Assembly (NCBI GenBank): GCA_963978905.1
Contig: OZ022256.1
Location: forward strand, 35,822,001 to 35,886,000
From: Trichostrongylus colubriformis
Lineage: Eukaryota > Nematoda > Chromadorea > Rhabditida > Trichostrongylidae
Direction of reading: 5' to 3'
Length of the DNA stretch: 64,000 bases
The notes under the pieces were generated by a model. The model was not told the DNA's origin. It worked only from the letters and a program-made list of their open reading frames with translations, and searched no databases. This document shows, one piece after another, positions 1 to 11,719 of this stretch. The first letter of the stretch is position 1, and the number at the start of each line of letters is the position of its first letter. Position numbers and translations under genes: made by a program.

Positions 1-365
1 AAATTTTCCTTGATGCGCATTGCCCTTGTCGCTTGTGCACGGTTAGTTTGGTTTTCCTTCCCCCGTGTTTCCATCCTCTATGCTGCATGTTTTTTTCATC
101 GATGTTCCTTCAGTATGTGGACCGATAACTGAAGCGCAAACCCCGGACGTCGGAGTGAACGCGGCTAATTCTCTCCGAGTTCTGCTATTAGTTTTCTCGC
201 GCATGGTCGCGTAGCGGCTTTCCCAGGAGCGCATGATATTGTTGCGTGAGGAACTTTACAATGCATGTACCATGTTGGGAGACTATTTCAGTGAACAGAT
301 TGGAGTTCGATTTTGACTGTATTGATATGAGTGAAGAAGTTTGCTTGTGTAACATTAGGCTGTGT

Positions 366-530
366 TCACAGTTTTGGAATTTGCGGAATTGCAGAATTGC
401 GGATTTTGCGGAATTGTGGAAAGAGGAATAGGTACGTATCGATCGGGAGAACTACGGAATTTGCTAATTGCGGGAATGCAGAAACGCGGAATTTGCGGAA
501 ATGAAGAGTTATGGAAAGCGTCGATACGTA
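366..530. repeat. GGAATT-type minisatellite, small array
   Basis: Short degenerate units built on GCGGAATTTGCGG, GAATTGTGG and AATGCAGAA follow one another, with an embedded TACGTATCGATCGGGAGA block. The same units and the same block form the much larger array at 6360-6960, so the two are one repeat family. It has no coding meaning; open frames across it are low-complexity artefacts. Confidence 0.75.
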
Positions 531-641
531 TCTAATCTGCGATTCGAAGACACATCCTTCTCGATTCTGAACAACAGCATATGCATTGTGAGCATCTCAC
601 ACAAACAGCAACCGCGCAAGAGATAAAAGGTTACTTGCCGT

Positions 642-890
642 TCAGTTCACTCTACCAAAAGGGCGTAGTGCGCGGGTATGTTCAGATTTTGTCAGGTGTT
701 TTGCCTCAGTGTTTTTTTTTACTATAGGCTCTTCTTCCTTACTCTTACCTTCCTTACTGCATTGGCTCGCATTGACTGGGTAGGACCACAGAAATAGTTG
801 GAGCCTGGAGAAAGGGGAGGGGTCGCATAGAGGCCCCTCGGGGGTGGGGTCGTATTTTTTGAAATTTCTCCTCGACGCCACGCTCGACCG
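642..890 (-). repeat. Dispersed repeat, GTCGAGGA(A)ATTTC / ACGACCCC family
   Basis: Read on the minus strand this stretch matches 29836-29990 on the plus strand: both begin near GCGTCGAGGA, continue through a tract of TACGACCC and CCTC(T/C)ATACGACCCC, and end with a CAGTCAA(C/T)GCGA block. Conceptual peptides from both copies start MASR, but no further similarity to a known protein is seen, so I call it a repeat rather than a gene. A smaller related pair (GGGCACT.CCAGGTG.CGAGGAAA) occurs at about 3300-3355 and 55717-55770. Confidence 0.6.
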
Positions 891-1079
891 TGTCGATCCA
901 CAGACCCAACAGACTTAATGGGGCTCTCCCGGTGGTGTTTTTTTCATATTCGAAGATGTTTCTGGTTATCGTTCACTACAGGCGTCGAATGCACTTCCCT
1001 TCTGTTTTGGTCCATGATTATTTTTTATAACAAGTTTCTGGTCTTGTTTTCACCTGGTTTATGACCGCCGTCAAACTTC

Positions 1080-1190
1080 GCGATTTTGCGATTTTGCGGT
1101 GTTGAGGTGGAAAATTTCAAGGTCGCAGTATCGTTTGCGAAGGTGCGATGCCGCAAAATCGCAAAAAAATCAAAGTCAGACGGCGGCCAT
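1080..1190 (+). repeat. GC-periodic MITE fragment (TTTGCGATTTTGCGG family)
   Basis: The segment runs from TTCGCGATTTTGCGATTTTG to GATGCCGCAAAATCGCAAAA and is partly self-complementary. It matches each of the two tandem units at 15507-15786, including the internal AAGGTCGCAGTATCG-like core, and is therefore a single-unit copy of that family. Confidence 0.55.
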
Positions 1191-1742
1191 ATCTGCAGAA
1201 ATCTGCGCGGGGTATGGCACAGTTTACGAGTGTATTTATTAGATATGGCAAAGTATTGTTCAGGATCCTCAACATCAAGATCATCAACAAAATGCGCAAG
1301 ATAGCTTCGCCAACGTGGTTTACTTTGATGAAAGATACGACGATGGTATTCCTGTGTCGCAAGAAGAACTCAGTTAGTTTGTGAACCTTTTGTGCTTGGA
1401 TTGTGAAAGACGTTAGCTAGTGCCAAAGTGATCACAACAACATCGTGAGTACGTGCCTCTTGTGGGATCAGCCTGTTATGAGCAGCTTACCCTCTATCCC
1501 CTCACTTAAATCGTCTAGAAAACGAAAAACTATTTCCTCTCGAGAAAATGGTTCCTTCAAGGGAAATATATTTTCCATCCTGACGTTTTCCCTTCAACAG
1601 TCACTTCTTCTAACATTTTACTTTCACCTTATGTTTGATTCGTTATAGAGCAGATTATTTCTGATTCAGAATTTATGAAATTGTCATAGGCTGGGGCAAG
1701 TGGAGCAAAGGCGAACAGATGAATTGTCGAAAAGCACCAAAG

Positions 1743-3127
1743 TATTGGGTTGAGGAATAAGTCCCCGCCGTTTTTTTTAACCCCGTTTTTTACAATGTTG
1801 CCTTCTTCTTTCGACAAAGTTTATATATGTTTTCGGTTGAGCTTTTTCTACTTCACGAAACGCTACTATCTATTTTTCGATTCTTTCGACTACCTGACAT
1901 TTATGAGGTTTGGAAATGATGCAAGATGAAGGCAAAAAATTGGCATTTGCGGACCACATCTTTCTCGTCTGCCATCGAGATCAAAAAAAATGTATGTGTA
2001 TATGCTTTCGATAGAGCTTTTCCAGCTCTATAGAATGGTACTACTTTTTGTTCGAAGCTCAACTTTTTGCTGGTTTCAAGAGTCACAAATGCAGTACTCG
2101 CAAAAGTGTGCACTTTCGTTATCTCCTCTTCCTTGCCTACCATCGAGATCGGAGAGGAGATGCATAATGCATTCGATAGGGCTTGTTTTGCTCTACAAGG
2201 TGACACCACTCTTCTTTTGTATCCTTTCATATTTTAGTATGTAGGAATAAGTTTCCACCTGTTTTTCAATTCGAAATTGCGTAACGAGATAAATTTTTTT
2301 GACAGAACGTTCCATATTGTTCGATAGAGCTCTTTTTGCTCTACAAGAAAGCTTCTACGGTTTTTGTTAGGCTTAATTTTTGTCATTTTTTAAATCATTT
2401 TAAAGTCGCCAAAATCGAGCATTTTTGCCACCATGTGACACCATGTGTCAAAATGCTCGAATTTGTCGACTGTTAAATGATCTAAAAAATGACAGAAATT
2501 AATTTCAACCAAAATAACACTATCTTGTAGAGCAAAGAGAGCTCTCGAACAATATGGAACATTCTGCCAAAAAATTTATTTTCGTTACGCAACTTTGAAT
2601 TGAAAAACAGGTGGAGATCCATTCCTACATGCTAAAATATGAGAGAATACAAAGGAAGAGCGGTATCATCTTGTAAAGCAAAAAAAGCACTATCGAATGC
2701 ATATGAGCACATTCTCTCCAATCTCGATGGTAGGCAAGGAAGAGGAGATAACGAAAGTGCACACTTTTGCGAGTACTGCATTTGTGACTCTTGAAACCAG
2801 CAAAAAGTTGAGCGATTCGAACAAAAAGTAGTACTATCCTATAGAGCTGGAAAAGCTTTATCGAAAGCATATACACATACATTTTTTGATCTCGATGGCA
2901 GACGAGAAAGATGAGGTGCGCAAGTGCCAATTTTTTGCCTGCAGCTTACATCATTTCCAAACCTCATAAATATCAGGTAGTCGAAAGAATCGAAAAATAG
3001 ATACTAGCGTTTCGTAAAGCAGAAAAAGCTCTATCGAAATCATATATGAACTTAGTCGAAAGAAGAAGGCAACATTGTGAAAAACGTGGTTTAAAAAAAC
3101 GGTGGGGACTTATTCCTCAACCCAATA
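1743..3127. mobile_element. Foldback (long inverted repeat) element, copy 1
   Basis: The element begins TATTGGGTTGAGGAATAAG and ends with its reverse complement, bounded by TA as for Tc1/mariner insertions. The whole 1385 bases form one imperfect palindrome centred near 2435, each arm about 685 bases. Along each arm recurs a mini-palindrome of the form GATAGAGC-spacer-GCTCTA (for example near 2010, 2168 and 2325 on the left arm). No transposase is encoded; short open frames are mirror images of each other and not genes. The second copy is at 19776-21158. The arms of this copy are visibly more diverged than those of copy 2 (the left outermost mini-palindrome near 1840 is degraded), implying it is older. 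Confidence 0.9.
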
Positions 3128-4193
3128 TAATAGGCTCACACATTCATTGCATCTTGCATCTTTTATGACCTTTGAGTGCATCTTATCATAAATCTCATCA
3201 TAAAATGCAAATCTCAGCTGTTACCGTGAACCACATTTTCGCTTCTTAGTCTTGTGCGTCGATAGTTATCGAACGCAAAGCGAAGTGTATCTTCAAATTT
3301 AGGGCACTGCCAGGTGCTGAGGAAATAAGCTGCTTCAGAACGACCCCTTCCCTTTCACGTGAACCAAATGCCCCTCTTTTCTGACCTCTACAGTACCAGT
3401 AACCGATGCCGATTGTATCTACAGTACCAGTACATGTTGCTGGATTGTGCGGTATTCCTATGAAATACCCTTCGCTTCTCATCCGCTTATTGAAAGTTTA
3501 GGTTCCAGTGTTTAGCGCTCACCTCTGCAGTACGACCAGCCCCTTGCAGCGGCATTCCGGATTACCCTGTTCAACATGAACCCAGGAGAAGAGAAAAGCA
3601 TGGAATAGATTATAGTGCCGCAGAATTCACGTTAGCGGCACCATATGATATGTCGTAGACGAGAGCAAAGAAAGATGCGAACTGCAAATTACATTTGATT
3701 CTATTAGGTGGCTCACTAAGAATTTCAGTGATTATTTGTTCAAGAAGTGTCTTCTTTTTGTAGCGGTACTTTCATGTCTTTGGGGAAGATACAATGGATT
3801 GGATACGGTGCCGCTAATATGGACTCTATAGAAACCATCGTGGGGTACCATGTGCTATGCCCTTATCGAAGATGAAATTTACACTTTCTGCTAGAAAGTT
3901 TTAGTCTCCCAAACTTGCTAGTCGTAGTCTTTATGCTATAGTCCAAAGTTCTCGCTAACCATCGTTTTAGATCGTCAAAGACAGATGCAGCGAGAGTTAG
4001 GGAAACTCCAGTTTGTAAATCCGGGTGGATTGATGACTCAACCAACGAATACACGCCGTTCAAGACGGAAGATAAATGGTGCGTCCATCGTTTCATTGGT
4101 TTGCTTATTTGTCGGTGTATTCAAATAATAGGCTTTTTCGAATGTCTACTGAAAGTCGGAATATATTCAGTATTTAAGCTCGAGCTGTTGCAG
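3128..4193. other. Upstream region of the ARL14EP-like gene; tentative first exon
   Basis: No firm feature. A possible first coding exon lies at 3774-3807: it follows a TTTTTGTAG acceptor (exon side from 3764), starts ATG, reads MSLGKIQWIGY and ends with one base of a codon before a GTGCCG donor, which joins in frame to the exon at 4194. The donor is only moderate and the peptide matches nothing I recognise, so this is inference. Confidence 0.3.
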
Positions 4194-4597
4194 AAGACAA
4201 AGAACCAATTATCCAAGAAAAACGGCATATCTTTCATGACAAAAAGGGAAAACTGATAGTTCCCGGAGAAGAAAGCATAACTTTATGTGATTGCTTGATT
4301 CCGGAGTGCCATGGTTGTCACTGGCCATGTGCGAATTGTGGAGGTGTGTTCACTTGTGCGCTCAGAATTGCTAATAATTAGTCGAGTTCCTTTTTTTCTA
4401 TAGAGTAATGACTTCTTCCGTCTCCGTTTGCTTATATGCCATGAGATAATGATCAACATCGCGCCGAATCTTTGTTCGCAGGTCGACTATGTGGTCCAGT
4501 ATGTCAGCAAAATCGCAAGAAGTTTGTATCTTGTGTGAAGGTGTTGGGTGTTACTCCAGAAGTGGTGGTGAACAATCCTTACGTCAAATTGAATTAA
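4194..4597 (+). CDS. ARL14EP-like protein, C-terminal ARF7EP_C domain (two exons)
   Basis: Exons 4194-4343 and 4482-4597, joined in phase 1, end at a TAA stop. The deduced C-terminus has the ordered cysteine pattern of the ARF7EP_C domain: LCDCL, then C.GC..PC..CG, then CG..C followed by a basic run (NRKK). Upstream of it is the family-like FHDKKGKLIVPG segment. In humans ARL14EP binds the GTPase ARL14/ARF7 and connects it to actin-based vesicle transport; nematodes have several small proteins with only this domain. Seen: the cysteine frame, GTGTGT donor and TTTGTTCGCAG acceptor exactly at the conserved CG|G. Known: the family pattern. Inferred: function. The exon at 4194 opens with two bases of a split codon after TGTTGCAG, so at least one more exon lies upstream; a weak candidate is 3774-3807. 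No transposon interrupts the domain, and there is no stop in it, so the gene may be live. Confidence 0.8.
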
Positions 4598-5051
4598 CCA
4601 GTGATCTCATTTAACTTGTTTTTTCTTTCATGTGTGGTCCAGATTTATTTTGTGATGATTTGATTGGGCACATAAAACTAATGGTTTCATGCTGTTGCTG
4701 CACCGTAGAACATCCATCTGTGAATCAGTGGATCGATATTTTCATGGTGATGAAAGCACATCGGAATTCTATTCAGTCACAGTCACGTTCGAGCATTACT
4801 TTCACTTGCACCACTTTTTCTTTGACAAAGTTGATATGCCTTCTGGAGCGAATACGTTTTACAGATATCTCTTTCGGTTTCCCGTTCATTACAGATGCCA
4901 CCCTTTTATAAGTCTGATCTTCTTCTCTTACACTGTGTTTCACACCTCTGAAATTTGCCTTCTATAGAGTCAACTTTTGGAAAAATTACCGAAAAATTGC
5001 GTCTGTTCATGAGGGATCGTTTCGGGAGCACAGAGGGTTAGTTTCTACTAT

Positions 5052-5932
5052 TAGGTTGAGTCGATATGGCTCGGACAAATGGTAGTGATGATTTCTAGAG
5101 ATCATAACTCAGCAACGAATTAACAAAAATGGACGCGTGAGGTACCGTTGGAATACGTATGAAAAGCTCTTTAAAGTACTGCAAAATAATCACTCCAAAG
5201 TAGTTTCATTCCGCCACCATGCCGCACGATTTCAAGCCGTCCAGAGACCACATTCGCAACGTAATACTATTTCTATCGCTATCTGACCAGGAACCCGCGG
5301 ATATCGGCAGACGTCTAAACAAAGTTCACAAGGAGCATGCCCCCGCCAGAAGTACAGTGTACTTGTGGCATTCAAAGTTTGCGTCAGGAGACTAATCCAT
5401 CGATGACGAAGACCGCATTTGGTGGAGCGTACACGACGTAGATTACTGGAAGCTGCTCGATGAAGGTACAACAGTATCCGCCAACGTCTACATTCGTCAG
5501 TTACGAGAGTTAGAGGCAAATGTCCAAAATTCGCAACGGCTGCGGTCACATGTCTATTCCAGCATGACAACGCGAGACCGCACATCGCAAGATCGGCCAA
5601 GGCCGAGCTACTGTCGTACAGTTGGACCGTGCTTCCACACCCACCGTGCTCCCCAGACCTGGCCCCTTCAGATTTCCACCTTTTCTCCCACCTCCAACGC
5701 CACCTGGACGGCCAAGACTTCAACTCGTGACAACGTCAAGACGGCACTCGACAACTTCTTCGAGCTCCAGCCCCCGGCCTTCTGGAGCAAGGCATCCATG
5801 ATCTGCCTAGCCCGTGGCAGAAGGTCTTTGATAAAGATGGAGCATACTTCAAGTGAATCCCAGTTGTCGTCAAAAAGTGTACGATAATGTTCAAAATTTG
5901 TCAATTTGTCCGATTCATATTGACTCAACCTA
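5052..5932 (+). mobile_element. mariner element, internally deleted and decayed
   Basis: Terminal inverted repeats TAGGTTGAGTC.ATATG..TCGGACAAAT lie at both ends, flanked by TA. Inside, a reading from ATG at 5219 resembles the mariner N-terminal helix-turn-helix half and breaks at a stop in the position of the usual SGD.SLEDE motif, with the reading continuing as SIDDEDR. After an apparent loss of the central part (the first catalytic aspartate is absent), the frame near 5549-5720 carries HDNARPH and HPPCSPDLAPSDFHLF; the aspartates of these two motifs are separated by 34 residues, the D34D signature of mariner. About 880 bases instead of the usual 1.25-1.3 kb. Non-functional. Confidence 0.92.
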
Positions 5933-6359
5933 GTGCTATATGCTTGTCGTTCTCTCCCGCGAGGTCATTACACCATCGGTCTCCGCAATCCTTGATCCTA
6001 GCGTGTCCGCTGTATCTTCTTTTTTGCAACGAGTTGTACAATCAAGACGAAGCAGTACACTGAGCCATATTGCATAATGTACGCACTAATCATTTTCTTC
6101 GTACTAGACCTGTACCCGACGCTCAAAGTTTGCATTAGCAATTAATAGTTCTTGAGCTAACACTTGCCTCAGAGATTCGGTACTGTGATTTTTCAGCTGT
6201 GCCGAAGCTGGCCTAAAACTCACACTTCTCCTTGAAGAGAAATCTAACGCTAATCGATTTCGATATTCTGCTTATACCCAGAAGACCGAGATTATACCGC
6301 GATTGTGGGGATCGTCCGGACCGGGCGATCCGCACGAATCGCCAGGCACAACCTCGCAA

Positions 6360-6960
6360 CGATCTAAGGCAGCATTCATAGTTTTGGATTTTGCGGAAAA
6401 CGGTAAAGGTAGTATCGATGGGAGAATTGCGAATATGCGGAATTGTGGAAATGCAGAATTGTCAGAATTGTGGGATTTTCGGATAAGCATTAGATACGTA
6501 TTGATTTCGATGCTACGAAGAGACCAGGGGATCAGAGAAAGGAAAGGAATGGAATGTGCGGAGCTGTGGAATTTGCGCAAATGCAGAATTGTGGAAAGGG
6601 ATAAGATACGTTTGGATTGGGAGAATCGCGGAATTGTGGAAATGCAGAATTGTGGAATCTGCGGAAAGGGATAAGGTATGTGTCGACTGGGAGCGTTGCG
6701 TAATTTGCGCTTTTGTGAGAATGCGGAATTGTGGAATTTGCGGAGAAGCATTAGATACGTATTGATTCCCGTGCCACGAAGAGACGAGAGGACTAGAGAA
6801 AATGAGGAGCGGGAAGTGTCCTCATTTCCACAGATCCCGCGATTCCGCTAATTCCACGATTCTGCATTTTCACAAATTCCACATTCTCCCGATCGATACG
6901 TGTTTATTCTTCCTTCCGAGATTCCACCGTCCCCTCAATCGATACCCATCTAATGCTCTT
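6360..6960. repeat. GGAATTGTGG/AATGCAGAATT minisatellite, large array
   Basis: Roughly 600 bases of degenerate units combining GCGGAATTGTGGAAATGCAG with spacer blocks containing TACGT.TTGAT and GGGAGAAT. Near 6830 the orientation flips: from there the units read as reverse complements (TTCCACGATTCTGCATTTT), so the array is partly palindromic. Both strands give long meaningless open frames (for example 6272-6751 minus and 6303-6674 plus). Confidence 0.8.
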
Positions 6961-7834
6961 CAGCAAATTCCGAAACTATGAACGCCGCCTAGCGATCGCA
7001 CAATCGCAGACCGCGAGCGTAGAGCCTTCGAATTGGCTGGGACTGCGATCACACTTTCTTTTTTAGAATCTTCGGTTTCAGTTTTTCGTTTTACATTTCC
7101 ATATTAGGTTGATTTGTATGATATAGTTGTTGTTTAAATTATGTGTATATGTATGTGAATGCTAAGTTGGATAGTGCGCGCGCAACTACTGTAGCGTAGA
7201 AGTCGCCGTCGCCCATTGCTAATTGGCTCGCGCGCGCATGCGTCGCAGTCTCTAATTTTGCGATCGTGCGAGTGCCGATTCGCACGGTTTTTCGTCGAAA
7301 TTTCATCTTTGGGGGTTGCTTGAGGTGCTGATCACGCAAAAACAAGACTCTGGTTCAAAAGCAGAATACCAAAAGCATAATGATTATGATATCGATCGAT
7401 AAAGTGGGAGGAGCCACAGCTTGGCATCTTGTCAGAGCAGCCGGTTTTGAGACAACTCGGACAATCGCGGAATATCGCCGTGCGCGACGAGCCGACCTCA
7501 GGCCGATGTTAAAGTCGGTGTGTTGTAACGTATACCCTGTAGCAATGCTAATATAGGGGGGGGGGCATTGCACGGCTCTTGTGATTTTTGCCTAAGCCTT
7601 GAGAAGAAAGAGGACCTGTTCTTCTCCACTATGGCTTAGGCGAAAATATACGCTTGAGTGAGCAAATTCATGATTGCAGGATAGTATGTAGTGATGGACG
7701 GTAGCAGATGAGGGTGACGGGAAGATGACGCTCCCAGCTACTTCAGCACCATTACGCACAAATGAATAATCCTGGCACCATCTGAACCAAACAGCGTCTT
7801 CGCTAAGTTTAAGTTATTCGTGATGAGCATTCCC

Positions 7835-8245
7835 TTAAAAACACACCACACGACTATCAGCTTGGTGGCTTACTTTTTCGGGGCAAGTAGGTCCTTGGAT
7901 GACTGCTCACGATGCACCTTGTTGCGTTTATACACTGTACCCACACGGTGTTATACCTGCTTGAAGACAATCGAGCCACGCCCACCCAGCCAAGGACGAC
8001 CTGATCTTAGGCGAACAATTTCCAGTGTGGAAGCTGCTTTTATGATCGAAATGGCTGTTTCATGAAATCATCTTCTCCTATCGCGAGTTTCGTTTTTCAC
8101 TTGAACGCCACGTTGGAAATTCGTTCGTCTGAGGCTAGGTGTGATGTGGTTGGGTGGGCGTGGCTCGGTGTTCAGCATCGTGAGGGTGCACCGTGCAGCC
8201 GCAACAAAGGTGTACTAGAGCAGTTATCTAAGAACCTAGGTACTT
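7835..8245. mobile_element. MITE, CCACGCGATAATC family, truncated copy
   Basis: Starts TTAAAAACACACCACACGAC, a decayed version of the TAAAGGCACACCACGCGATA end seen at 23691. Internal blocks (TTTCGGGGCAAGTAGGTCC, AACAATTTCCAGTGTGGAAG, GGGTGGGCGTGGCTCGG, GTGAGGGTGCACCGTGCAGC) match the complete copies at 16439-16898 and 23691-24170 in the same order. The right terminus is not recognisable. Confidence 0.8.
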
Positions 8246-8454
8246 GTACCAAGATACACACAAGGCGCCACGGGTTTAGAGGGTTCAGGTGACATTGGCT
8301 GCACCCATTTTCTGCTCGTCTGCGCTCTCTCATCGAGATGAGTTGCTTATCGGTTCGTGCCATTGCGTTCATAGGTATCTCGTGGGAACAATCATCAATT
8401 TAAATCTGACTATTTATTTCTACTTATGCTTCAGTTCAGTTGGGTAAAAATCTA

Positions 8455-9369
8455 TACAGGGTGGCTCCTAATTATTTGCGCGTAGCTTAGCGTAGTTTAT
8501 CACTAATAACTTCAGCAAAAAACAACGGTTATACAATCTGATACAACTTCTATGTAGAGCAATGCCTAATAATCATTCACTCGAGAAGATGTTCAAAATG
8601 AGCTCCTTGTACAGCAATACAGGCCTCCAGTCTCTTGTCTACTCTCACCGTGCGACATTACTGCGGGCCGCAGGAAGGTGACGTCGATAACGTCCCACAC
8701 ATTCCGCTGTATAAATCATCTGCCCTTCATCAAAATGGGATATGCAAATATCCATGATATTGCCGAAAGTGTAGCGAATCAAATGGTGTTTATTTTGTGA
8801 TTTTGTGAGGAAAGATGCAGTCTGAGCCGAGTTACGATCTCCCGAATTTGAAACTGCGAAAACCAGAAACTTTGGAAAGATAGCACTCAAAGGCTCCACT
8901 GGGTTGCTGAAAATTTCGTCAGTGGTCAATGCGTGCTCCAACAGGACGGGGCACCTGCTCATTCTGTGAGATCCCCAATGGCATTCTGCGAGAGTCACCC
9001 ACCTGGCTACTCGACGAAGGACTTCTGGCCACCTAACTCGCCTGATCTGAATCCGGTGGATTCGCTGAGTGGAGCTACTTGAAGCAGAAGGTCTACTCGA
9101 AAAAGCACCAAAGTTTGACCGCTCTACAAGCTTGACTTCAGAAGGCGTGGGACGATATCAACTTCACCCACCTATGGCCCAAGTGGTGTCGGTTGAGGAG
9201 TGACTGAAAGCCTGTATTGCTGCAAAAGGAGTTTATTTCGAACATCTTCTCGAGTGAATGATTGTTAGGCATTGCTCTACATAGGAGTTGTATTAGATTG
9301 TATGACCGTTGTTTTTTGTTGAAGTTATTAGTAATAAACTACGCGCAAATAATTAGGAGCCACCTTGTA
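8455..9369 (+). mobile_element. IS630/Tc1-mariner element with ~160-base terminal repeats, decayed
   Basis: The ends read TACAGGGTGGCTCCTAATTA and TAATTAGGAGCCACCTTGTA, and inverted similarity continues inward for about 160 bases on each side (8455-8632 against 9206-9369). In the plus frame near 8933-9080 the catalytic DDE signature remains: LQQDGAPAH followed by FWPPNSPDLNPVD, typical of nematode and arthropod IS630-type (DDE_3) transposases. The N-terminal half is missing or unreadable, and the C-terminal part after the second motif runs through stops. At 915 bases it is a deleted relic. Confidence 0.88.
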
Positions 9370-11170
9370 TAAGCTGAGACTTAGGCGAAGATCCTTGGTC
9401 GGAATAGTGCTCAATACCGATATCAGGAAGATCGAAAAAGTAATTTTCCATTGACAAGAGGAAAGATTAAAAACATTGAATTAGATATAACTTATGACTC
9501 GTAAGCAATTTAGCAAGGCTTTGCTGAATGGTACATCCTTTAATCAATGCACACAGAAGACAAGGAGGTTTTACTTCAATGGCATAATATTTCTCATAAT
9601 TATGTGTTGCAATTTGAATTCTTCCCAAACCTCTTCTCAACCTCTTCGAGGTCATATGTAATCTCCTTCTTCTTTTGATCTTTACATTTTTGGATTAGCT
9701 CGTGCATCGTTGGTAGATCGTGCTATGCTTGCATTTCGTATTGTTGATGGCGACGGCATGGTTCAGTTCTTCATCTCGCTATATTACGAGTAACTTCCAT
9801 CTTAGAGGAATTCTAGACAGCCGGGTGCAGCCTTCATAAAAATGAGATATGAGTCGCCAGGCCTCTCCTTTCCATTCTTACAAACTGATTTACTATATGT
9901 AATGAAAAGTATGCGCAACTCGCAACACTTCTAGTCCTTTTCGAACTTGCTGAGGTGTCTATGATCTTTCAGTCGTTCAAAAGTGACTGAGGTTAGCTAT
10001 CAGTGAACATGTCCTCGTCGCCTAAACTGGCAGCTTATGCCCGGCTTGTTGAAGTTTGTTTGCTCACATGCATCTGAGTCAATATCTGCTTCTCTGATTT
10101 AAACGTTTAGTGCCGGCTCCCACATTGGTGGCATTTTTATCACAGGATTCACGCATTGTGCTAATCATAAAGTAATCTGACTTCTCTGAACCCATAAATA
10201 CTCCGCAAGCGGTTGTTTTCCGTCGAACATACTTCACTTTTTTCCTCTGTGGTGATTTTCGTCTTTTCAGGATCTCTTGAGTACTGGTTTTCATGACTCC
10301 ATCTCTAAACCAAGGGAAGGAAGATGACAATGTGCCGTTACTCCATCATGCTCCATCCAAAGTGCCGGTGAATATTTTCATGCTCATTTTTGCTGTGTTG
10401 AATTGCTTCATCCAGTGCTGTGCTATTCTGTGTGCATGCCCGTACCAGAGCTAGATTCTTTCTACAAGACTTATGATAGGCACGGGTACTATAGGCTGAC
10501 GGGGGATTCACTATGAAGATAATGAAATAGTCATTTTAAGTGAGCTCGGAATGTTGCTGTTTGCGTTCACTCCTAGTTAAACCTTAGCTGTTCAATTTTC
10601 TACTCCATCACGCTTGCTTATCGAAGGAGTCTTATCGTTAGTTCTCCATTGTTGAATCTCACTCCCTCAAAAAGTCGACCGATGGATTGTGGCATATCCT
10701 ACTGTCGCTCTAATGCACCTCACTGCACCTCAACCTTTTTCTGGCAAATATTTAGTCTGCATCCTCCTAAAAAGCTGCATAGCTACGCGTATTATCACTT
10801 TTTATACAATTACCCCGTTCAGTATTTTGGAGAAAATGTGTTGCTCTGCGAAACTGCTTTCCTTTTCTTTTTCCATTCTTTCCAGATCTGTGATAAGGAA
10901 TAAAATCTTATTTGGAGGTAATCCATGCTTAGGATACTCAAATTTTGAATTACCAGTCGGATCGCCCAGCTGTCGCCCGGCGCTCCTCCTTCTTAGAAGA
11001 AACCCGGCTTCGCCCGTCTCCTCTTATATTATATTTTTCTGCCACTATTTTTTATGTGGTCACACTCTTTAAGCAGCACGGGGAAGGCTTCATATTACTC
11101 CATCCTATAGGTAGCGAAATAAAACCAATTTTTGGTCAGATATTTGCTCACCAATGATACATATTTACAG
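9370..11170. other. Intergenic stretch without recognisable features
   Basis: I see no exon, tRNA or inverted repeat I can support here. Sequence composition is ordinary; open frames of 60-130 codons have no recognisable domain. 10640-11090 may be the non-coding flank of the Helitron relic that follows. Confidence 0.4.
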
Positions 11171-11179
11171 GAATTTGCC

Positions 11180-11640
11180 ATATCGATAATATGTTCAGCA
11201 ATGCAATTTCCCAATCTCTTTTTTTCTCTTCTTTTTATCAAAAATATTTCACTCTCTTTCCAGAAGTCGCACCGTTTGGAGCTTTCTGCAATAAACATTT
11301 CGGAACACAATATTTTGGACCTTTTTTCCAGGAGAGAATACCTTGAGCGAATCCATACTGCGAACTCTCGATGATGCGATGTAGAGTTGCCCATGAGAAA
11401 GACGTCATCGGGGAGGTCCAGGCCAACTTTGGATAATGTCTGCCCTTGAGCTTTGTTTATGGTAGTGGCGAAGGCAAGGCGTTTTGGAAATTGGCGTCCT
11501 CGTAGGCGGAATGGCAGGCCTTTTTCAGTGTCACCCAAAAACAATCTCACCACAGTGATCGAAAATAAACCTGATACCGTTTCACAGCCTTTAGGAAAGT
11601 TGAGATTTTGAGCATGACAGTGTACGTACCTATTTCCATT
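11180..11640 (-). pseudogene. Helitron RepHel helicase C-terminal fragment
   Basis: On the minus strand the reading gives FPKGCETVSGLFSITVVRLF, then RGRQFPKRLAFATTINKAQG followed by QTLSKVGLDLPDDVF, which is the conserved region near the end of the Pif1-type helicase encoded by Helitrons (RR.FP..LAFA.TINK.QGQT..KVG..L..PVF). The next element, GQLYVALSRV in live copies, is shifted and damaged (GNSTSHHRE in this frame, WATLHRIIESS in another), so the copy is dead. No Rep/HUH domain is visible nearby. A host PIF1 gene is unlikely because the fragment is isolated and frameshifted. Confidence 0.82.
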
Positions 11641-11719
11641 TCACCTATCCATTTCCATTATATACTCTATGACCGCGAGCTCATATCTTCAACGTCGGGC
11701 TTTATTTGGTTGATATAAG

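Noticed and set aside
6272..6751. 159- and 123-codon open frames on opposite strands
   Set aside because: Fully inside the GGAATT minisatellite; composition is explained by the repeat.
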